In this document: positions 1 through 4,622 of the stretch, one piece after another
Numbering within the stretch: position 1 is the first letter of the stretch
Layout: every line of letters begins with the position of its first letter
From: an uncultured Lachnospiraceae bacterium
GTDB lineage: Bacteria; Bacillota; Clostridia; Lachnospirales; Lachnospiraceae
NCBI GenBank assembly: GCA_902797015.1
Contig: CADBRG010000268.1
Span: forward strand, 1-6,105
DNA length: 6,105 nt
Direction: 5' to 3'
The notes under the pieces: model-generated
Databases searched by the model: none
Told to the model about the DNA's origin: nothing
Seen by the model: only the letters and a program-made list of their open reading frames with translations
Translations under genes and position numbers: made by a program

Positions 1-633
1 AAAGCCAATCGCCGCAAGGACCATAGACAGGAGGTCGAAGGACGGTTTGGAGTTTTCCAATACGTTTTTCATGAATTTTGCGCCGCAGATAAAATCTACA
101 AGGCAGAATAAAAGGATGATCCAGAAGATCACACGCCATCCCCAGTGATCGATGATCACGCCGGCGACCATCGGTGCGACGACGGGGGCAAACGTGACTG
201 CCAGTCCATAGACGCCCATGGCAAATCCGCGTTTTGCTGACGGAATGATGATCAGGATCACCATCTGTGTCATGGAAATGATAATACCGTATCCGATGCC
301 CTGGATGATACGTCCGAGCAGCATAATGGAAAACGTCGGCGCGACCGCACAGCAGAGGATGCCGATCGTAAACAGCCCCATGCCTATGAAAAACAGATTT
401 TTTGTCGGGAATCGTTTGACGATAAAGGCGGTGGCCAGGATCATGATTCCGCTCACAAGCGAGTAGATGCTGGTGACCATCTGTGCCTGGCTGGCCGGAA
501 TGCTAAAGTCAACCATAATGACCGGTAATGCGGTGCTCATGACGGTTGAAACGATGGATGTGATGACTGATCCGAGGACCAGAACAAAGAAAATACCCTT
601 ACGGCTGATTTTTGTGTTGGTGTTAGTACTCAT
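1..633 (-). CDS. MFS transporter, DHA2-like drug:H+ antiporter (N-terminal part, runs off left edge)
   Basis: This gene encodes the first 211 residues of an inner-membrane major facilitator permease, read on the minus strand with no stop before base 1. About six hydrophobic helices are visible (roughly 14-36, 52-72, 79-97, 101-124, 141-162, 166-187), and a seventh begins at the edge. Family marks are LPVIMVDF after helix 1, the motif B-like LGRIIQGIGYG (106-115), a motif C-like stretch in helix 5 in which the usual Gly-Pro is Ala-Pro (149-150), and DHWGWRVIFW (162-171), typical of 14-helix DHA2 (EmrB/QacA-type) proteins. Members export drugs or other small amphipathic molecules using the proton gradient; the substrate cannot be told. 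The ATG at 633-631 has AGAAAGG nine bases upstream and a good promoter. It is divergent from the small gene at 804. The length and 14-helix assignment cannot be confirmed because the C-terminal part is missing. Confidence 0.9.
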   Translation of the reverse strand, partial: MSTNTNTKISRKGIFFVLVLGSVITSIVSTVMSTALPVIMVDFSIPASQAQMVTSIYSLVSGIMILATAFIVKRFPTKNLFFIGMGLFTIGILCCAVAPTFSIMLLGRIIQGIGYGIIISMTQMVILIIIPSAKRGFAMGVYGLAVTFAPVVAPMVAGVIIDHWGWRVIFWIILLFCLVDFICGAKFMKNVLENSKPSFDLLSMVLAAIGF

Positions 634-642
634 GTTGTAAAA

Positions 643-649
643 CCTTTCT
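643..649 (-). promoter_or_regulatory. Ribosome binding site of the MFS gene
   Basis: AGAAAGG on the minus strand, nine bases before the ATG at 633-631. It supports this start for the permease. Confidence 0.6.
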
Positions 650-665
650 GTTCTTGATGGATAAG

Positions 666-694
666 ATAATACCACTATTTTTTTCGTATGACAA
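666..694 (-). promoter_or_regulatory. Sigma-A-type promoter of the MFS gene
   Basis: On the minus strand, TTGTCA (694-689) is followed by exactly 17 bases and TATTAT (671-666). TGG directly before the -10 gives an extended -10. Transcription would start near 659, leaving a leader of about 25 bases with the ribosome binding site inside it. This is the best-formed promoter in the window. Confidence 0.7.
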
Positions 695-701
695 ACACGA
701 A
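683..701. promoter_or_regulatory. Inverted repeat over the MFS -35 box, possible operator
   Basis: TTCGT (683-687), nine bases, then ACGAA (697-701). The repeat spans the -35 box of the MFS promoter, a position where a bound TetR- or MarR-type repressor would block RNA polymerase. Arms of five bases are short enough to occur by chance, and no such repressor gene is in the window. Confidence 0.3.
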
Positions 702-709
702 TTTCCCAA

Positions 710-738
710 TGGGCAAGACAGACTTTTTATGCTATGCT
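710..738 (+). promoter_or_regulatory. Possible promoter of the small membrane protein gene
   Basis: TGGGCA (710-715), 17 bases, then TATGCT (733-738) with TG at 730-731, making an extended -10. Each hexamer matches the consensus at four of six positions. It would give a leader of about 60 bases before the ATG at 804. A short CCCA-A-TGGG inverted repeat (705-713) overlaps the -35 box. Confidence 0.35.
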
Positions 739-803
739 TAGATTAACGAAATGAGCAAACAAAACCGTTCATAGAGATATAGTTTCAGAGAGGAGATGTT
801 TTT

Positions 804-992
804 ATGTTCAGCAGAAGATTGATCATGGCAGGCGCGGCTGCGGTCGTTGTAGCGGCACTTCCGGCAGCATTTTTTATCAATGCCGTAGTGGAAGACGAGA
901 AAAAAAGACGTGAAGGCGCGTTAGAACGCAAGGAAAAGATCCTCGAGGCAATGGCGAATAAGCGTGCAAAGGAAGAGGAAGCGATGGGCTAG
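804..992 (+). CDS. Small single-pass membrane protein, unknown function
   Basis: Encodes 62 residues. After a basic start (MFSRR) there is one hydrophobic, Ala/Val-rich helix (about residues 6-27). A highly charged C-terminal half (about 29-60, rich in Lys, Arg and Glu) follows and looks like a continuous helix. AGGAG at 791-795, eight bases before the ATG, is a strong ribosome binding site, which supports this being a real gene despite its size. The hydrophobic segment could be an uncleaved membrane anchor or a signal peptide; no clear cleavage site or lipobox cysteine is visible. It stands alone between the divergent MFS gene and the convergent PucR-type gene. I do not recognise the family, and no function is proposed. 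Confidence 0.7.
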   Translation: MFSRRLIMAGAAAVVVAALPAAFFINAVVEDEKKRREGALERKEKILEAMANKRAKEEEAMG

Positions 993-1000
993 GATCCCGG

Positions 1001-1030
1001 AAGGTGCATGGCGGCAAAAGCCGGCGCCTT
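1001..1030. terminator. Hairpin between convergent genes, possible bidirectional terminator
   Basis: AAGGTGC (1001-1007) can pair with GCGCCTT (1024-1030) including one G-U pair. The inner stem CGGC-AAAA-GCCG (1012-1023) stacks on it, leaving ATGG bulged. It lies 8 bases past the stop of the small gene and 4 bases past the stop of the regulator gene, where a shared terminator would sit. Neither strand has the usual U-run after the stem, so intrinsic termination is uncertain. Confidence 0.4.
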
Positions 1031-1034
1031 AAGA

Positions 1035-2282
1035 TCACCGGCTCAGATAATCCAGAATATAAAAGGATAACTCATATAAAAATAGGAGATGACTGTCTGT
1101 GATGGAAATATCCAGCAGCTCTTCTATTTTTTTTATGCGGTAAAAGAAGGTACTTCTGTGGATGTGCAGCGTAGTTGCGGCAAGTGCCGCATTGCGGTCG
1201 CATTCCAGATAGGTGCGGAGCGTCTGGATGAAGTCAGTGTTGTGCTGCCTGTCATGTTCGATCAGCTGATAAATGTGATGGTGAATCCCAATCTGCAGAC
1301 CGGAGTAGTCGCAGTTGGACAGCAGATACGGCAGCAGAGCGTCTGTGCTGTGGTAGAGGCGGACTGACGGATTGGAAGTGTCGCTTAACTCGAGCGTGCG
1401 CAGTGCCTGGTGATAATAGGCGCTGATCTTGATAATATCCGCAAATGGCTGACTGATCCCTGCGATCATGTCGTTCCGTGCGCAAAAGGTTTCAAGCGGC
1501 GCAAGAAGGGTTCCGGTCAGAAGGACGGGCTGTGCCTGGTTGATCAGCAGCAGGATGTGATCCTTATAGACAACGACAAGGCTTTCCGGATAATGCTCTC
1601 TGAGCGCCATGACCTGACGACGATGGAACAGATGGTTGTCAAGCGGGGTGGCGGACTCAAGCGCGATGACGCAGTAATATCCGGCCAGTTTATGACCCAG
1701 GATGGAGAGGCGCTCGGTGATCATTTCCGATTCTGTAAAACGGCCTTCAAAAAGGTCGATCAGGAAGGATTCGTAAGGCAGGCCGGTCCGGTTGTCGGGA
1801 AGTCCGCTTCGCTGCATCTCGAGTGCGCAGACATCGGAAAACGCCGTGACCAGTTCCAGCTGTTCCTCACTGAGCCGGCCTTTTTGGGGCAGGCATACGG
1901 CAACATATCCCATCGGGACCTGGTGGATGCGGATCGCACAAAACGCCCAGTTGGTATCGGGATGGTCTGCGGGATTGACCAGAAAGGTCTGTCGGTTTTC
2001 ATAAATCTTTTTTTCAATCTGCAGACGCCGTAAGCTTTCGATCTCGCTGCTGTCAAGAAGCAGGCCGCCCGGTGTCCGCTGGATGCCAAATGGCATATGG
2101 TTCATTGTTCCGGAGACGGCGATGATCTGATAACTGATGTCGCAGATGGATACCGGATATTGAATATAATCCTCAAGAATCTGAGCGAGCTGCTGCATGC
2201 CGCCGTTCTCAGACAGACTCTGGTAAAGCGCGTTGATTTGCTTTAAAAGCGTAATGTTCTCATGTGTGTTTTCGTGGTTCAT
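1035..2282 (-). CDS. PucR/CdaR-family transcriptional regulator
   Basis: Encodes a 415-residue cytoplasmic DNA-binding regulator. The N-terminal part (about 28-158) resembles a GAF/PAS-like sensory domain. The middle (about 165-300) fits the degenerate GGDEF-like domain of CdaR proteins. The C-terminal stretch (about 352-411) matches the PucR-type helix-turn-helix: a Leu-rich start, the AALAATTLHIHRSTFFYRIKKIEELL segment split as AALAATTLHIH (365-375) and RSTFFYRIKKIEELL (376-390), then an aliphatic tail. The family activates or represses catabolic operons in response to a metabolite; the ligand here is unknown. The ATG at 2282-2280 has GGGAG seven bases upstream. The gene is divergent from the iron-sulfur oxidoreductase operon, which makes that operon its likely target by position. 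The C-terminal family assignment is firm; the N-terminal domain is less so. Confidence 0.9.
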   Translation of the reverse strand: MNHENTHENITLLKQINALYQSLSENGGMQQLAQILEDYIQYPVSICDISYQIIAVSGTMNHMPFGIQRTPGGLLLDSSEIESLRRLQIEKKIYENRQTFLVNPADHPDTNWAFCAIRIHQVPMGYVAVCLPQKGRLSEEQLELVTAFSDVCALEMQRSGLPDNRTGLPYESFLIDLFEGRFTESEMITERLSILGHKLAGYYCVIALESATPLDNHLFHRRQVMALREHYPESLVVVYKDHILLLINQAQPVLLTGTLLAPLETFCARNDMIAGISQPFADIIKISAYYHQALRTLELSDTSNPSVRLYHSTDALLPYLLSNCDYSGLQIGIHHHIYQLIEHDRQHNTDFIQTLRTYLECDRNAALAATTLHIHRSTFFYRIKKIEELLDISITDSHLLFLYELSFYILDYLSR

Positions 2283-2289
2283 TGTCTTA

Positions 2290-2294
2290 CTCCC
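2290..2294 (-). promoter_or_regulatory. Ribosome binding site of the PucR-type gene
   Basis: GGGAG on the minus strand, seven bases before the ATG at 2282-2280. It fixes the start of the regulator. I found no convincing -35/-10 pair for this gene in the AT-rich region 2300-2400. Confidence 0.6.
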
Positions 2295-2360
2295 GGTTAT
2301 ACAAAACTAATCAGACAAATGTTGAATGAACGATGATAATAAATATAAAAGATTCTACGA

Positions 2361-2388
2361 ACGTTTGAGGATAAGTTGAAGAAAACGT
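2361..2388. promoter_or_regulatory. Inverted repeat overlapping the operon promoter, candidate operator
   Basis: ACGTTT (2361-2366), 16 bases, AAACGT (2383-2388). The arms are 22 bases apart centre to centre, about two helical turns, so both face the same side of DNA. The repeat covers the -35 region and ends in the TG of the extended -10. It could be the site of the divergent PucR-type protein, but that link is inferred from position only. Confidence 0.35.
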
Positions 2389-2396
2389 GATATACT
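2365..2396 (+). promoter_or_regulatory. Extended -10 promoter of the oxidoreductase operon
   Basis: TATACT (2391-2396) is preceded by TGA (2388-2390), a clear extended -10 with five of six consensus bases. The nearest -35-like hexamer, TTGAGG (2365-2370), is 20 bases away, which is too far for a strong -35. That suggests a promoter relying on the extended -10 or on an activator. Transcription would start near 2403, leaving a leader of about 70 bases. Confidence 0.6.
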
Positions 2397-2406
2397 GGGA
2401 ATAAGG

Positions 2407-2416
2407 TATCATGATA
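2407..2416. promoter_or_regulatory. 10-base perfect palindrome at the predicted transcription start
   Basis: TATCATGATA is a perfect palindrome at about +4 to +13 of the predicted transcript. A second short inverted repeat, TGTCA-N9-TGACA (2427-2445), lies just downstream. Either could be a regulator site or a weak leader stem; both are short and may be chance. Confidence 0.25.
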
Positions 2417-2457
2417 ACGGAAACTTTGTCAATCAATGAATGACAGGACAATTGTTC

Positions 2458-2465
2458 AAAAGGAG
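2458..2465 (+). promoter_or_regulatory. Ribosome binding site deciding the start at 2472
   Basis: AAAAGGAG ends six bases before the ATG at 2472. The in-frame ATG at 2436 has only a weak GGAAA 12 bases upstream, and the in-frame ATG at 2466 overlaps the site too closely. The protein from 2472 also begins directly with the ferredoxin beta strand (MANITIDGVRLTV), as relatives do. Confidence 0.7.
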
Positions 2466-2471
2466 ATGGAA

Positions 2472-4622
2472 ATGGCGAATATCACGATTGATGGTGTCCG
2501 GCTTACGGTGCCGGATGACCAGAATGTGCTGGAGAGCGCGCTTCAGCAGGGGATTTATATTCCACACCTTTGTTATCATCCGGATCTGCCGGAGAATGGC
2601 AGCTGCCGGATGTGTATCGTAGAAGTGGACGGAGAGGAGCAGCCGGTTCCTTCCTGTACACTCAGACCGAAAGACGGCATGGTGATCCGTACACGCTCAG
2701 AGCGTGTGGACAAGCTGAGAGTCCTTGCACTTGAGCTGCTTCTGGCTGCTCATCCGGAGGACTGCTCCACCTGTCCGAAGTACGGTAACTGCGAACTGCA
2801 GACACTTATGCAGTATGTCGGTGCAAATGCATCCCGTATGCGTGTACGTACCAAGGGCGCGAGAATGGAAGAAGGAAATCCGCTTCTGATCCATGACATG
2901 AACCGCTGTGTACTCTGCGGCAGATGCGTACGTGCCTGCAAGAAGCTGCGCGGCGTTGGTGTACTGGATTACACCAAGCGCGAAGACCTTGAGACCATGG
3001 TCGCAACCGTACATGGAAAACTGTTAAAAGATGAAGACTGCCGCTTCTGCGGTGCCTGTGCAGAGGTCTGCCCGACAGGCTCGATCCGTGACAAGCTGCA
3101 GGCAGCAGAGACAGGCAAGACAAAAGAGGAACTGACCGTTCCGTGTCGTGCAGCATGCCCGGCACATACAGATGTTCCGCGTTATGTCCGTTTTGTAAAA
3201 CAGGGTGATTATGATGCAGCACTCGCAGTCATCCGCGAGAAAGCACCGTTCCCGAAAGTGCTCGGATATATCTGCAACCACGTTTGCGAGCTTGATTGCA
3301 AGCGCGGTGAAGTGAATGAAGCAATGTCGATCCGCAACATCAAGCGTTATGCGGCAGAGCATGACACCGGTAAGTACTGGAGAGGAAAAGGCAAACAGCT
3401 TCCGGATACCGGTAAGAAGGTATGCGTTGTCGGTGGCGGCCCGGCCGGCTTGACAGCAGCATATTATCTGCGCAAGCAGGGGCATGATGTTACCCTGAAA
3501 GAAGCGCTTCCGAAGTGCGGCGGTATGGCACAGTACGGCATCCCGGCATACAGAATGCCGCGTAATATCGTAGATGAAGAGATCGCGATCATTGAAGAGC
3601 AGGGCGTGAAGATCGAGACAAACTGCCGCGTGGAAAAACCGGTGGATCTGCTCAAAGAATTTGATGCAGTATTGTTAACGATCGGTTCTCATGAAGGCGT
3701 TCGTCTTCCGATGGAAGGCAGCGATCTACCGGAGGTTCTTTTAAACATCGACTTCCTGCAGAATGCATCCATGGGACTTGAGACCGGTATGGGCAAGCGC
3801 GTCATCGTTCTTGGTGGCGGTAATGTTGCATTTGACTGTGCCCGCACCGCAAAGCGTCTGGGTGCAGAAGAGATCCATCTGGCATGTCTGGAAGCAAGAG
3901 AGGTCATGACAGCTGACGATGAAGAAATCGAGCAGGCACAGGAAGAAGGCATCTTCGTACATCCGGCTCAGACATTCGAACGTATTACAGGAACAGATCA
4001 TGTTACAGGTGTTGATTTCATGAATGTAAAGGCATTCTACTTTGATGAGAACCGCCGCGCGGTGATCGAGAAGGAAGAAGGCTCCGAGCATCATATCGAA
4101 GGTGACACCGTTATCTTTGCAACAGGACAGCGTCCGCAGGGCACTGTGGATATGGGCCTTGAGCTTGGACGTGCGAACAGCATCGTTGTAAAAGAGGGTT
4201 CCAATGCGGCTTCCGTTGACGGCATCTTTGCAGCAGGAGACGTGGTTTACGGAACAAAATCCGTGATCATGGCGATCGAAGCAGGCCGTGAGGCAGCACA
4301 GGAGATCGACCGTTATCTTGGCGGTGACGGCGACATCTCAGAAGTCCTTGCACCGGAGCAGATCAAAGATCCGTGCATCGGCAAGGAAGAGGGCTTCGGA
4401 TATCAGGAGCGCAAGCAGCCGGTTCTTAAGACAGCAGAAGAGAGAGAGGATAACTTTGGTCAGTTTGACTTTGGTATCTGTGACGCGGACATCTGCGGCG
4501 AAGCAAGCAGATGCCTGCAGTGTGACTTAAGACTCCAGATTCATCCTCCGCGGCTGTGGAATGAGTTTTCCAATACGGAAGCAGCGGATGCAAATACAGA
4601 GGAGGTGACGGTCAATGCGTGA
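2472..4622 (+). CDS. NuoG-like/GltD-like fusion: iron-sulfur flavin NAD(P) oxidoreductase (StnC-like)
   Basis: A 716-residue soluble electron-transfer protein. Residues 1-78 are a plant-type ferredoxin with [2Fe-2S] ligands C34, C45, C48, C62. H94, C98, C101 and C107 form the NuoG/HydA His-Cys [4Fe-4S] site. C146/149/152/156 and C190/193/196/200 are two ferredoxin-type [4Fe-4S] motifs. From about 220 it becomes GltD/NfnB-like: Cys motif C225/C229 and C268/C272/C276, FAD Rossmann motif GGGPAG (321-326), NAD(P) motif GGGNVA (448-453) and a second FAD-contact motif AAGD (587-590). A C-terminal Cys group (C675, C681, C684) follows. In GltD/NfnB relatives the flavin module oxidises or reduces NAD(P)H. 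The StnC subunit of Stn transhydrogenase has this same NuoG-like plus GltD-like layout. At the position of the Arg pair that binds the NADPH 2'-phosphate in GltD, this protein has Leu-Glu (473-474), so coenzyme choice is unclear. It overlaps the next gene by 8 bases. An upstream in-frame ATG at 2436 would add 12 residues. The fold is certain; the partner and direction of electron flow are not. Confidence 0.93.
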   Translation: MANITIDGVRLTVPDDQNVLESALQQGIYIPHLCYHPDLPENGSCRMCIVEVDGEEQPVPSCTLRPKDGMVIRTRSERVDKLRVLALELLLAAHPEDCSTCPKYGNCELQTLMQYVGANASRMRVRTKGARMEEGNPLLIHDMNRCVLCGRCVRACKKLRGVGVLDYTKREDLETMVATVHGKLLKDEDCRFCGACAEVCPTGSIRDKLQAAETGKTKEELTVPCRAACPAHTDVPRYVRFVKQGDYDAALAVIREKAPFPKVLGYICNHVCELDCKRGEVNEAMSIRNIKRYAAEHDTGKYWRGKGKQLPDTGKKVCVVGGGPAGLTAAYYLRKQGHDVTLKEALPKCGGMAQYGIPAYRMPRNIVDEEIAIIEEQGVKIETNCRVEKPVDLLKEFDAVLLTIGSHEGVRLPMEGSDLPEVLLNIDFLQNASMGLETGMGKRVIVLGGGNVAFDCARTAKRLGAEEIHLACLEAREVMTADDEEIEQAQEEGIFVHPAQTFERITGTDHVTGVDFMNVKAFYFDENRRAVIEKEEGSEHHIEGDTVIFATGQRPQGTVDMGLELGRANSIVVKEGSNAASVDGIFAAGDVVYGTKSVIMAIEAGREAAQEIDRYLGGDGDISEVLAPEQIKDPCIGKEEGFGYQERKQPVLKTAEEREDNFGQFDFGICDADICGEASRCLQCDLRLQIHPPRLWNEFSNTEAADANTEEVTVNA
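4600..4608 (+). promoter_or_regulatory. Strong ribosome binding site of the NuoF-like gene
   Basis: AGGAGGTGA inside the end of the upstream gene, six bases before the ATG at 4615. It is a near-perfect anti-16S match. With the 8-base overlap (ATGCGTGA), it indicates translational coupling of the two subunits. Confidence 0.8.

Noticed and set aside
1410..2033. 207-codon open frame on the plus strand inside the regulator gene
   Set aside because: It is antisense to a well-supported PucR-type gene, has no ribosome binding site I can see, and its translation shows no recognisable domain. It is a shadow frame.
2296..2318. Minus-strand TATAAC with an upstream TTCAAC as promoter of the regulator gene
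   Set aside because: The 19-base spacing is poor, and the -10 would lie about 14 bases before the ATG, placing the start point inside the ribosome binding site.
2436..2471. Upstream in-frame ATG at 2436 as start of the fusion protein
   Set aside because: No good ribosome binding site precedes it, whereas AAAAGGAG lies six bases before the ATG at 2472, where the ferredoxin fold begins. Kept only as an alternative.
2697..3485. Several 100-150 codon minus-strand frames within the NuoG/GltD fusion gene
   Set aside because: The plus frame carries a continuous series of Cys and Rossmann motifs. The minus frames are Cys/His-rich only because they are complementary to it.
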